Origin: an uncultured Holophagaceae bacterium
GTDB lineage: Bacteria; Acidobacteriota; Holophagae; Holophagales; Holophagaceae
Assembly: GCA_903857495.1 (NCBI GenBank)
Contig: CAIOFF010000005.1
Span: 1 to 64,000 of the forward strand
Direction of reading: 5' to 3'
Length of the DNA stretch: 64,000 nucleotides
This document shows positions 40,778 through 51,804 of this stretch, piece by piece (the stretch's first letter is position 1; each line of letters starts with the position of its first letter). Both the position numbers and the translations under genes were made by a program. The notes under the pieces were generated by a model. The model was not told where the DNA came from. It was given only the letters and a program-made list of their open reading frames with translations, and searched no databases.

Positions 40778-43700
40778 TCAGGGCGCCACGTAGGTGGCGG
40801 GACCGTTCACCACGACGATATCCCAGCTGTAGTTGAAGGGGATCTTGTGGGCATAGGCAAGGTCTGCGCCGCTGGCGGCGATGATCTTGATGGTGGCCGT
40901 GGCCGTCTTGATGGCGTCCATCCAGTCGGGCCGGTTCAGGGCCCGGGCGGTGGTGACAGGTTGGTTCTTCAGGATGGACTTGACACCGAAGACGGTGAGC
41001 GTGACCCCGCTGGTGCTGGTGGGGCGCAGCTCGACGGGGATGTCAAACCAGCAGTAGCCTGGTCCAATCTTGTCGCCAATGGCGGGGCCTGCGCTGGCCG
41101 CCTGACCCGAAGGCAGGTAGGTGCGGGCGTCCGTCATGATCAGATCGGTGGAGCTCTGGGTGCTGGCTGGATAGCTCCCAGGCAGCATGAAGTGGGACTT
41201 GATGGTTCCGTCCGAGAGTTCCACCACCCAGAAATCGGGGGGTACAGGATTGCCATTCCCGTCCTTGGTGGCGTTGAACCAGGTGACCCGGTAGCCCCCA
41301 AGGGAGGCGCCGTTGAGGGCGCCAGCGGCGGTGCGGCCCCGCTTGTCAACAATGGTGTCCTGGGGCGGCATGAAGCCGAAGGCGACCGAGGCATCGCCCG
41401 TGGCGGTCCCAGAGAAGCTCGTGGGCGGCTGCCCGGTGCTGTTGTTTGAAAGCCAGGTACGGCTGATCACCTGGCCCTGGCTGGCGTCACCGCTGTAGCT
41501 CGGGGTATAGGCTGTCCAGAAGAAGCGTCCGACGCCAGTGCTAGGCGCGTTGTTTTGAGGCTGAGGCGTAGGCGCGGAAGTTGACTGCTCATACACAGGC
41601 CCACGGCCATCGAAAACACCGCCGCCACTAGCCGTAAGGTCGAAGGCACTGTAGTTGGGCGAAATGTTGTAGGCCTTGGGCCACGCCGCGGGATTGCTGT
41701 AGCGGAAGTAGGGATACGCAGACAGGCTGAAGGAATCCATGAAGTAGGGGCGGGCGCTGTTGAGCACCAGGGGACGCGCCCACACCGTGGACCAGAGATA
41801 CTCGGAGAAGGCAAAGATGCTGCGAATCCCGGAGTAGGTCCGGGTTGTCGCCGAAGCCAGTGGCAGAGGCGTGCGGTTCGGGTCGTTGGGGTCGTAGGGC
41901 AGCGGCAGGCTGGCGATGCCATCCGCCAGCGGAGCGCCACTGGCTGAGACTCCGTTGACCATGTTCTCGAAGAAGGTGCTCACGCCGCCCCCGACCGGGA
42001 CGGGGTTGAGGCCACTGTGGACAGCCACGGCGGGGTTGGCCAATTCGGCGGTGGTCTGCCAGGCCGGTGACAGCTGGTAGGGATCCGTGACGCCTGCGGG
42101 GACCCGGAAAGCCTGCATGCTGAAGGCCGAGAAGGTGTCCCCATGGGTCAAGGTGCCCGCCGTGTAGGTCGGGTAGTCCAGGACAAAGCCGAGCTGGTCA
42201 TGGGTGCCCGCACTAGTGGTCGGATCAGGGGTGGATTCCGCCAGATCCTGGGTCTTGCGGGTGATCAGCAGGGTCGGCCACTCCGCAAAGAGCTGGTAGG
42301 CCGGAATGCCGGTCAAGACACCGACCGCGTTGCTGGACTGAGTCCACTGGAAGGCCCCGGTGAGGTCGGTGGTTGGCACCGACAGGCGGTCGAGCCAGCG
42401 CTCGTTGACGGGCGTGGTGCCAATGACCAGGTCGGTGTAGCCGTTCAGCTTCCGCTGGGCCGCGAGGACGGCTTCGGCGGCGAAGCCCTGCGCAGTGACG
42501 ATCTGCAGGGACGGGTTGAAGGGGGCGGCACCGTTCTGGAAGCTGAACTTGGAGTCCGCCGAAGGTGTGGCCACCAGGGAGGGATCGGCATAAATGCCCG
42601 TGGGGGCGTTGGGGATGCGCATCAGGTAGGTGGTCCCATCCGCAGCCGAGAAGCTGGGGATCTTGATGTAGAAAGGCAGGTCCGAGCGCACGGGAATGCT
42701 CACCGTGGCCTTGGCTCCCGTGAGCTGGGCCTGGTCCTGGACGTTGTAGGTGTTGCTCTGGCCGTCCTGGAAGATCTGGACCGGGGCGCCCAGGCCGTTG
42801 AGGGCCGTGATCACCGGGGTCAGGATGGTGGTTCCGTTGTTGTCGCTCTTCTGGCGGAACTGGAAGGACAGGTTGAACTGCTGGGTGTTGACACCATCCA
42901 CCAGCACCGTCTTCGACTTGCTGACCGAGCGGCCAAAGGCATCCGTGACGGTGTAGGTGACGACATTGGGCGTGATCACGCCGGTGGTGCCAGTGAAGAT
43001 CACATCACCCGTGGAATCCCCGGCGTAGGAGCTGGGAACGCCCCCGGGGATGGTCCAGGCGGTCGTGACCGCGTCCTGGCTGCCCGGCTTGGTAGGCGCG
43101 CCCACAAAGGCGAGCTTCCCATTAAGGGGGACCACCACGGTATCCGCGAGCAGGGGATTGGGCGTGTAGCCCGTGGGGGCGCTGCCGCTGTCCTGGGGAG
43201 AGGTGATGGTAGCCGTGGGCAGGGCGTTGAAGGTCACTGTGAAGGTCCGGCTCTGGGATAGTGCGTCGGCAGAGGGACCAGACCTCTTGTCGGTGGCGTC
43301 CACCTTGATCAGAGCGCTCCTGGACGTGGACGTGAAGGCGTCCGCATAGGTGTGGGCCAGCGAGACCCCAACGCCCGTGACGAAGTTCCCGGTGGGCGTG
43401 GTCTGTGGGGTGGCGGAGCCATCCCCCCAGTCCACGGTGTAGCTCACGGGGTCGTTGTCCGCATCCATGAGCGTGAAGCCGAAGCTGATGGGCTTGGAGG
43501 TGTAGGCCGAGGACGTGGGCGTGGCCGGATCCGTGATGGTGATGGTGGGCGTGTGGTTCGTGCCCAGGGTCGTGATGGTCATAAGCGGCCCGCTGGCGGC
43601 GAGGCCCTGGATGCCATAAGAGTCAGTGGCGTAGGCCGAGGGCGTCGAGGTGCGGATGCCCGCGGCAGCCGCGGAGTAGCGGACCGTAAAGGTGTAGCTG

Positions 43701-45595
43701 CCGCCGCCATTGTTGACGGGGTTGGGCAGCACCGCGGCGGCGGCATCGTTGGCGGAGAAGCTGATGTTGCCGATGGGCAGGGGATCCGTGGCGCCACTGG
43801 CTTTCTGGGGGTTCGTGACGGTGATTTCGAAGGCCTGGTCCACATAGCTGCCAGGGGGAGTGGAGTCCACGTTCTTGCTGGTGGGGCCGGGTTTCACGAA
43901 GGTCACCACCGGCAGCGAGGAGACGACGGTGACGGTCAGCGGAAGGGTCCAGTCACAGACCGAGCCATAGCTGTCTACGGCCCGCACCTTCACGGGGAAA
44001 GGACCGGTGGCGGCGAAGGTATGCTTGGCGGAGCCCGTGGTGGACGTCTGGATCGCCGTGCCGTCGCCGAAGTCCCACTGATACTGGGCAACGGAATCTC
44101 CCGCGTCGGGATCCGTGGCCGTTGCCGTGAAATCATAGGATTTGTTCTGGTACAGGTCCGAGGCAGATTTGGAAGGCAGCGTCGGAATCACCGCCAGCGG
44201 CGTCACGATGACCGGCGGCCTGTTCGCCGCTACCGCAAACGTCCTGGTCCAGAGGGTCACACCACCCTTGCCGTCGTCGGCCGTGAGCGTGACCACGGTA
44301 TTGCCCACGGCTGCAAAGGCGTGGGTGACCGGGTTCTGATCTTTGACGACGGTAGTCCCATCCCCGAAGTCCCAGGTCAGGGCGGCCACGTCCTTGTTGC
44401 TGTCGGTGACCGTGGCCGTGAAGGTGATGGGTACGCTCGCACGGGTGTTCAGGGAATTCGCAGTGCCGAGGGGATCGATCCAGGCCACGGCCACTGCAGG
44501 CGGCTCGTTGGCCAGGATGTTGAGGTTCAAGGTGATGGATTTGATGCCAGTGCTGCCTCGCCCGTCGTTGGCGGTGAAGGTCACGGGATAGATGCCGGTT
44601 GCGGCATAGGTGTGCGACTGGGCCAGGGCCGTGGTCGCCTGCGTGGCCGCCACATCCCCCTTGCCGCCATCCCCGAAGGTCCAGGTGAAGGTCAGGGTGT
44701 CGCCATCGACGTCCACGGCCGTCGCCGTGAAGGCGATGGGAACGTTCTGGTAGGTCGAGTTGGTGCCAGCCACGATCTGGGGCACGGCCGCCAGGGTGAT
44801 GACCGGTGGATTGTCCACGGCCGAGACGGTCCGCACGGTGATGGCGGGCCCCGTCACAGCGGCGCTGCTCGCACCGTTGGAATCCACGACTTTCAAGGTC
44901 GGCGTGGCGGTCCGCGAGCTGATGGCCGAGGCCGCGGGATAGGTGACGGTGATGTTCCAGTTGCCGCTACCGATGCTGGTGGGAGTGGTCTGGGTGGCCG
45001 TGGCATCGCCGGGATCCAGCTGGATGCCGCTGGCGCTGATGGTCCCGGTTCCGGTATTCACCACGTTGACCGTGAAGGTCACGGAGACACTGCCGAGAAG
45101 GATCGGATTGATGGTGACCGCCCCAGCGGGCGTCACGAAGCTGACGGTGAGCGGAGTCGGTGCCTCGGCCACGGTGAGCGTCCGGGTCGCCGCAGTCGAG
45201 AGCAGCCCGGCCGCATTCTTGGCCACGACACTCAGGGTGGGCGCGCCGCTGGCCAGGTAGGCATAGGTCGCCGTGGTGGTGGCCTTGCCGCTGGCCAGGA
45301 CGACCGGGGTCGTCTTGGTGGTGCCGTCCCCGAAGTCCCAGCGGAACTCGGTGACGGACCCGCCGATGTTGGGGTCCGTCGCGCTGGCCGAGAAGGTGTA
45401 GACCTTGTATTGGCTCAGGGCCGCGTCGTTGGGCGTCCAGCCCTCCAGCGTGGCCGTGGGCGCAATGCTCGTCTGGGGCAGCGTGCCTCCGCTGCTGGAG
45501 GACCCGCCTCCGCCGCCACAAGCGACGAGACTGAGGAGCCCCACAAAAATGCCCGCCAATAGAAGTGCGAGAGCACTGCGTTTCCCCTGATACAT
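40778..45595 (-). CDS. Giant PKD-repeat surface lipoprotein (1605 aa)
   Basis: Begins with a lipoprotein signal (YQGKRSALALLLAGIFVGLL, lipobox LVAC) and a Gly/Ser spacer. The first ~850 residues carry at least five PKD/Ig-like domains with the core W(D/T)FGDG (FRWDFGDGTT, FTWTFGDGGK, LTWDFGDGTT, YQWDFGDGTA) and a YTVDWGDGSA variant. The last ~600 residues are not repetitive and contain several Trp/Tyr-rich strands; I see no known catalytic domain there. Expected on the outer membrane or cell surface, for adhesion or polymer binding. GGAGAG precedes the ATG. An exact FNR-type box lies 92 bp upstream. Codon use is a little less extreme in GC than neighbours. Confidence 0.85.
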   Translation of the reverse strand: MYQGKRSALALLLAGIFVGLLSLVACGGGGGSSSSGGTLPQTSIAPTATLEGWTPNDAALSQYKVYTFSASATDPNIGGSVTEFRWDFGDGTTKTTPVVLASGKATTTATYAYLASGAPTLSVVAKNAAGLLSTAATRTLTVAEAPTPLTVSFVTPAGAVTINPILLGSVSVTFTVNVVNTGTGTISASGIQLDPGDATATQTTPTSIGSGNWNITVTYPAASAISSRTATPTLKVVDSNGASSAAVTGPAITVRTVSAVDNPPVITLAAVPQIVAGTNSTYQNVPIAFTATAVDVDGDTLTFTWTFGDGGKGDVAATQATTALAQSHTYAATGIYPVTFTANDGRGSTGIKSITLNLNILANEPPAVAVAWIDPLGTANSLNTRASVPITFTATVTDSNKDVAALTWDFGDGTTVVKDQNPVTHAFAAVGNTVVTLTADDGKGGVTLWTRTFAVAANRPPVIVTPLAVIPTLPSKSASDLYQNKSYDFTATATDPDAGDSVAQYQWDFGDGTAIQTSTTGSAKHTFAATGPFPVKVRAVDSYGSVCDWTLPLTVTVVSSLPVVTFVKPGPTSKNVDSTPPGSYVDQAFEITVTNPQKASGATDPLPIGNISFSANDAAAAVLPNPVNNGGGSYTFTVRYSAAAAGIRTSTPSAYATDSYGIQGLAASGPLMTITTLGTNHTPTITITDPATPTSSAYTSKPISFGFTLMDADNDPVSYTVDWGDGSATPQTTPTGNFVTGVGVSLAHTYADAFTSTSRSALIKVDATDKRSGPSADALSQSRTFTVTFNALPTATITSPQDSGSAPTGYTPNPLLADTVVVPLNGKLAFVGAPTKPGSQDAVTTAWTIPGGVPSSYAGDSTGDVIFTGTTGVITPNVVTYTVTDAFGRSVSKSKTVLVDGVNTQQFNLSFQFRQKSDNNGTTILTPVITALNGLGAPVQIFQDGQSNTYNVQDQAQLTGAKATVSIPVRSDLPFYIKIPSFSAADGTTYLMRIPNAPTGIYADPSLVATPSADSKFSFQNGAAPFNPSLQIVTAQGFAAEAVLAAQRKLNGYTDLVIGTTPVNERWLDRLSVPTTDLTGAFQWTQSSNAVGVLTGIPAYQLFAEWPTLLITRKTQDLAESTPDPTTSAGTHDQLGFVLDYPTYTAGTLTHGDTFSAFSMQAFRVPAGVTDPYQLSPAWQTTAELANPAVAVHSGLNPVPVGGGVSTFFENMVNGVSASGAPLADGIASLPLPYDPNDPNRTPLPLASATTRTYSGIRSIFAFSEYLWSTVWARPLVLNSARPYFMDSFSLSAYPYFRYSNPAAWPKAYNISPNYSAFDLTASGGGVFDGRGPVYEQSTSAPTPQPQNNAPSTGVGRFFWTAYTPSYSGDASQGQVISRTWLSNNSTGQPPTSFSGTATGDASVAFGFMPPQDTIVDKRGRTAAGALNGASLGGYRVTWFNATKDGNGNPVPPDFWVVELSDGTIKSHFMLPGSYPASTQSSTDLIMTDARTYLPSGQAASAGPAIGDKIGPGYCWFDIPVELRPTSTSGVTLTVFGVKSILKNQPVTTARALNRPDWMDAIKTATATIKIIAASGADLAYAHKIPFNYSWDIVVVNGPATYVAP

Positions 45596-45686
45596 AAACC
45601 ACTCTCCGGGAAGGGAATATCGTAAATTACCTTGAGACCACATGATGAAAATAGCCAGAGAAGACTAGCGATGCCGCAAATACGTA

Positions 45687-45700
45687 TTGATTTTGATCAA
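45687..45700. promoter_or_regulatory. Exact FNR/CRP-family box TTGAT-N4-ATCAA
   Basis: TTGATTTTGATCAA fits the FNR consensus at every position. It lies in an unusually AT-rich gap (45596-45858), 92 bp upstream of the PKD lipoprotein start and 159 bp downstream-side of aroG's stop, so it serves the lipoprotein gene. A weak -10 (TAGTCT, minus strand 45662-45667) would put the box near -39. No other gene is seen in this gap. Confidence 0.65.
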
Positions 45701-45858
45701 ATTTTCCCCATCAAATTCCATTCTTATCGGCTGATTCAGGATAAGGACACCTTCGGCTTGCCCCACCGGTTGTCGAGGTTTTTCGGCAGTTCCAGGCCGA
45801 GGGATAAGTCCCGGGTGAGGGGTCAGCTTAGAAAAAACATTCACCCAGGGAGCCATGC

Positions 45859-47178
45859 CTAGCTCTCCCGGATGATCCGGGCCAGGAGGAAGGCCATCTC
45901 GAGGCTCTGGCTCCGGTTCAGGCGGGGGTCACAGCCGCTCTTGTAAGCACGCTGGAGGTCGGCCTCGGCCAGGCCCTCGACCCCGCCGGTGCACTCCGTG
46001 ACCGGCTCGCCGGTCAGCTCAAAGTGCACGGCGCCCAGGCGGGAGCCCAGGCGGCGGTGGATCTCGGCAACCTCCTGCAGCTCCAGGAGGATGTCCCCGA
46101 AGGCGCGGGTCTTCAGGCCCGTGGGGGTCTGGGTGCCGTTGCCGTGCATGGGGTCGCTGCTCCAGAGCACGGGGTGGCCCTCGGCCCGGGCGGCCTCGAT
46201 GAGGGCCGGCAGCACGGCTTCGGCGCGACCGGCGCCGAAGCGGGTGATGAGGGTCAGGCGGCCGGACTGCCGGTGGGGATCGAGCAGGGCCAGGACTTTC
46301 TTCAGTTCCTCGGGCTTCATGGCGGCGCCGACCTTGAGGCCGATGGGGTTGGCCAGGCCGCGGATGTACTCCAGGTGGGCGCCGTCCAGCTGCCGGGTGC
46401 GCTCGCCGATCCAGAGGAAGTGGGCGCCCAGGTTGTAGAAGGCCTCCTGCTCCGGGACCCAGCGGGTCAGGGCGGTCTCGAAGGGCAGGTGCAGGGCCTC
46501 GTGGCTGGTAAACAGCTCACCGGTGCGGAGGTTCTCGGGCAGGCCGCCCAGGCGCTGCACGAAGTCCAGGGAGGCCCGCACCTGGTCCAGGGTCTCCAGG
46601 TAGTGGCCCGCGTCCTCGCGGCTCCAGGGCAGGTCCCAGTGCTCCGGGTGGTGCAGGTCCGCGAAGCCGCCGTCCACCAGGGCCCGCAGGTGGTTGAGGG
46701 TGACCGCCGAGCGGTGGTAGGCCTGCAGCAGCCGGGCGGGGTCCGCCTCCCGCTGGTCCGGGCTGAGGCTGTTGATGAGGTCGCCCCGGTAGACCGGCAC
46801 CTCGCGGCCGTCCACCACCTCGGTGTTCCCGCTGCGGGGCTTGGCGTACTGCCCCGCGATGCGACCCAGGTGCACGACCCCGGTGCGGCCGCCGTGGGTG
46901 ATCAGCACGGACATCTGCAGCAGCACCCGGAGCTTGTCCTGGATGAGCCCGCCGCGACAGTCCGCGAAGGCCTCGGCGCAGTCGCCGCCCTGCAGCAGGA
47001 AGCGCTTGCCCGAGGCCGCCTCGGCCAGCAGCACGCCCAGGTGATCGACCTCCTCGGCCACCACCAGGGGCGGCAGCTCGGCCAGCTCGGCCAGGGCGGC
47101 GCCCAGCGCCTCGGGATCGCGGTAGGTGGGCTGCTGGGCGGCGGGGCGCTGCTTCCAGGAATCGGGGGTCCAGTTCAT
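45859..47178 (-). CDS. aroG: DAHP synthase, class II
   Basis: A 439-aa plant/mycobacterial-type 3-deoxy-D-arabino-heptulosonate-7-phosphate synthase, the first step of aromatic synthesis from PEP and erythrose-4-phosphate. Class II features: FLLQGGDCAEAFADC (metal Cys), GRIAGQYAKPRS, YRGDLINSL, WIGERTRQLDGAH, KVGAAM, ITRFGAGRAE, DPMHGNGT and HFELTGEPVTECTGG. Regulation by aromatic amino acids cannot be read from sequence. It is 53 bp downstream of pheA, so the phenylalanine attenuator should control both. Confidence 0.95.
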   Translation of the reverse strand: MNWTPDSWKQRPAAQQPTYRDPEALGAALAELAELPPLVVAEEVDHLGVLLAEAASGKRFLLQGGDCAEAFADCRGGLIQDKLRVLLQMSVLITHGGRTGVVHLGRIAGQYAKPRSGNTEVVDGREVPVYRGDLINSLSPDQREADPARLLQAYHRSAVTLNHLRALVDGGFADLHHPEHWDLPWSREDAGHYLETLDQVRASLDFVQRLGGLPENLRTGELFTSHEALHLPFETALTRWVPEQEAFYNLGAHFLWIGERTRQLDGAHLEYIRGLANPIGLKVGAAMKPEELKKVLALLDPHRQSGRLTLITRFGAGRAEAVLPALIEAARAEGHPVLWSSDPMHGNGTQTPTGLKTRAFGDILLELQEVAEIHRRLGSRLGAVHFELTGEPVTECTGGVEGLAEADLQRAYKSGCDPRLNRSQSLEMAFLLARIIRES

Positions 47179-47231
47179 GGCGGGCTTCCTTGACGTGGCG
47201 GGGTGGCGGGGGCGGGGGGCGCTGCTCAGAT

Positions 47232-48326
47232 TCATAGGGATGCCTGGGGGTAGCTGCCCAGGACCTTGAGGGAGGCACAGACGCTGCGCAGCTCCACCAG
47301 GACCTCGGCCATGGCCGGGTCGGCCTCGTGGCCCTCCACATCCAGGAAGAAGGCGTATTCCCAGAGCTTCCGGCGGGTGGGTCGACTCTGGATGCGGCTC
47401 AGGTTCAGGCCGCGCCGGGCCAGGGGCTCCAGCAGGTGCAGCAGGGCACCGGGCCCGTCCTGAGCCAGGGCCAGCAGGGTGGTGCGGTCCCGACCCGTGG
47501 GCTCGGAGCCCTTGGGTCCCAGCACCACGAAGCGGGTGGCATTGGCCGCCAGGTCCTGGATCTGGGTCTCGGCGACCTTGAGGCCGAAGAGGTCCGCGGC
47601 CAGCTCTGAGGCCACGGCGGCGCCCTCGGCGTCCTCCCGGGCCAGGCGCGCGGCCTCGGAAGTCGACGGCGCCTCGATGCGGTCCGCGTGGGCGAGGTGG
47701 GTCTCCAGCCAGCCCCGGCACTGGCTCAGGGCCTGGGGATGGGAGTAGACCCGGCGAACGGCGCTCAGGTCCAGGTCGGATCGCACCAACAGGGCCTGGT
47801 CCACGGGCAGCAGGATCTCGGCGCAGATGCGGAGCGGGCTCTCCAGGAAGGCGTCCAGGGTGGACTCCACGGCGCCCTCGGTGGCGTTCTCCACGGGCAC
47901 CACGCCGTAGTCCGCCCGCTGGCGCTCCACGGCCTGGAACACAGCCCCAATGGTGCCCAGGGGCAGGGCCTGGCTGGAGCCCCCGAACTGTTGGCGCGCG
48001 GCCAGGTGGGTGAAGGTGCCCTCGGGTCCGAGGAAGGCCACCCGCAGAGGCTTCTCCAGGCTCAGGCAGGCGCTCATGACCTCCTGGAACACGTTGCGCA
48101 CCGCGGCCGAGGGGAAGGGTCCGGGGTTGGCGGCCACCATGCGGGCCAGTACCTCCCGCTCCCGGCGGGGCACATGGAAGAGCGCCTCGGGCGAGGCCGC
48201 CGTCTTGATGCGGCCCACCTCCGAAGCCAGCCTGGCCCGCTGGTTGAGGAGCGCCAGCAGCTGGTCATCGACGGCATCAATGGCCTGCCGGAGGCCGGCG
48301 AGATGGGAGGGGTCGGGCTGGGTCAT
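47232..48326 (-). CDS. pheA: Chorismate mutase / prephenate dehydratase (P-protein)
   Basis: A 364-aa bifunctional enzyme that turns chorismate through prephenate to phenylpyruvate. AroQ-type chorismate mutase about 1-90 (LRQAIDAVDDQLLALLNQRA), prephenate dehydratase about 95-275 (VAFLGPEGTFTHLAA, VPVENATEGAV, and the catalytic NATRFVVLG), and a C-terminal ACT domain about 285-364 (GALLHLLEPLARRGLNLSRI then SRPTRRKLWEY), where Phe binds as feedback inhibitor. The ATG at 48326 has GGGGA five bases upstream. It directly follows the attenuator and leader peptide at 48346-48462. Confidence 0.95.
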   Translation of the reverse strand: MTQPDPSHLAGLRQAIDAVDDQLLALLNQRARLASEVGRIKTAASPEALFHVPRREREVLARMVAANPGPFPSAAVRNVFQEVMSACLSLEKPLRVAFLGPEGTFTHLAARQQFGGSSQALPLGTIGAVFQAVERQRADYGVVPVENATEGAVESTLDAFLESPLRICAEILLPVDQALLVRSDLDLSAVRRVYSHPQALSQCRGWLETHLAHADRIEAPSTSEAARLAREDAEGAAVASELAADLFGLKVAETQIQDLAANATRFVVLGPKGSEPTGRDRTTLLALAQDGPGALLHLLEPLARRGLNLSRIQSRPTRRKLWEYAFFLDVEGHEADPAMAEVLVELRSVCASLKVLGSYPQASL

Positions 48327-48345
48327 GGGAGTCCCCAAACGAAAG

Positions 48346-48370
48346 CCCCCGAGCCGGTTGGACTCGGGGG
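48346..48370 (-). terminator. Attenuator terminator in front of pheA
   Basis: CCCCCGAG (48370-48363) pairs with CTCGGGGG (48353-48346) and is followed by CTTTCGTTT, 20 bp before the pheA ATG. The 5' arm can instead pair with CTCGGGTGCG at 48421-48412 to form an antiterminator, and that segment can pair with CGCACC at 48426-48421 right after the last Phe codon. Confidence 0.85.
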
Positions 48371-48393
48371 CGAAGGCGGAAGCGGGTTTGATT

Positions 48394-48462
48394 CTAGACG
48401 CCGCTCAGCCTCGCACCCGAGGTGCGAAAGCTAAAAAAGAAGAAGCGGCGGGAGGTGGACAT
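48394..48462 (-). CDS. pheL: Phenylalanine leader peptide (22 aa)
   Basis: Too short for ordinary gene finding. Reading from the ATG at 48462: MSTSRR, then FFFFSF, then RTSGARLSGV and a TAG stop. Five of six consecutive codons are Phe, the hallmark of a phe attenuator leader. GGAA lies seven bases before the ATG. Stalling at the Phe codons would cover the CGCACC arm and free the CTCGGGTGCG segment to pair with the terminator's 5' arm, which lets RNA polymerase enter pheA-aroG. The gene symbol is given by analogy with enteric bacteria. Confidence 0.85.
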   Translation of the reverse strand: MSTSRRFFFFSFRTSGARLSGV

Positions 48463-48507
48463 GGCGGTTCCAACAACTTTGCCGGAATCCGCGCGCTCCT
48501 GCAACCC

Positions 48508-48954
48508 TTAGGCGCCCAGGTGCTGGAAGACCTCGGCCAGACAGGCGGCCCAGGTCTCGTCCGGGGTCTCTTCCAGGAAGAACTCCACCGCATGGCCCGC
48601 GGGACGGGCCTCCAGGTGCAGAGACCAGGTCTCGAACAGGGCGTCCAGGGGGGCCGAGTCCAGGGGGTTGTGGCGGAACTTGTGGGACTTGCGGGCCCGG
48701 TCCACATCGGGGCCGCGGAGGCAGACCCCCTCCCGGCGGGTCGCTACGAAGGTGAAGGCCTGCACCCACTTGCCGTCCATGAACTGGTTGAAGTGCAGGT
48801 AGGCGCCGTGGAGGCTGCGGGAGAAGTCCAGCACCCGCTTCTTGCCGGTCCACTTCGCGGTCCAGAGGGTGAGGATCGCCTCCAGCCGCGCCCGCTCCGA
48901 AGGGTGCTTCAGGCAGCCTTGGGCATAGGGCAGAAAGTCATCGAGCTGTTCCAA
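48508..48954 (-). CDS. Conserved hypothetical protein, 148 aa
   Basis: A soluble protein starting LEQLDDFLPYAQGCLKHPSE. Features are a helical first part, a strand-rich centre (WTAKWTGKKRVLDFSRSLHG, WVQAFTFVATRREGVCL) and a C-terminal helix. I do not recognise the family. I chose the TTG at 48954 because GGAGG lies seven bases upstream; no ATG fits. It is upstream of the pheA leader on the same strand but has its own function unknown. Confidence 0.65.
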   Translation of the reverse strand: MEQLDDFLPYAQGCLKHPSERARLEAILTLWTAKWTGKKRVLDFSRSLHGAYLHFNQFMDGKWVQAFTFVATRREGVCLRGPDVDRARKSHKFRHNPLDSAPLDALFETWSLHLEARPAGHAVEFFLEETPDETWAACLAEVFQHLGA

Positions 48955-49053
48955 GGTCCGGCCTCCGGGGTGCTCCAGCCTACCGCAGCGCGGCGGGGGA
49001 CCGGGGGGCATCCAACAAAGAGTCGCTACCATGAGCGCAGCCCAGAGAACCCC

Positions 49054-51660
<2,607 letters not shown>

Positions 51661-51689
51661 TAACCATTTGGATATTTACTGATCACACC

Positions 51690-51746
51690 TAAGTCCTTGC
51701 GATAACAGCTCTCTGTGCCATGGATCACAAGTATTCCTACTTAGGT
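51690..51746. promoter_or_regulatory. Inverted repeat upstream of the hemerythrin-Nfn gene
   Basis: ACCTAAGT (51690-51697) and its exact complement ACTTAGGT (51739-51746) flank 41 bp in the AT-rich gap before the gene at 51805. The second arm runs into TTTT. It may be an operator pair or a leader hairpin. Confidence 0.4.
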
Positions 51747-51804
51747 TTTTAGACAAAGAAATCAGGACCTGAACATCTCATGCTGAATGGATCTGGAGGC
51801 ATCC

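Noticed and set aside
45665-45856. 63-codon open frame in the gap upstream of the PKD lipoprotein
   Set aside because: No ribosome site, no recognisable composition, and it runs through the FNR box; treated as non-coding.
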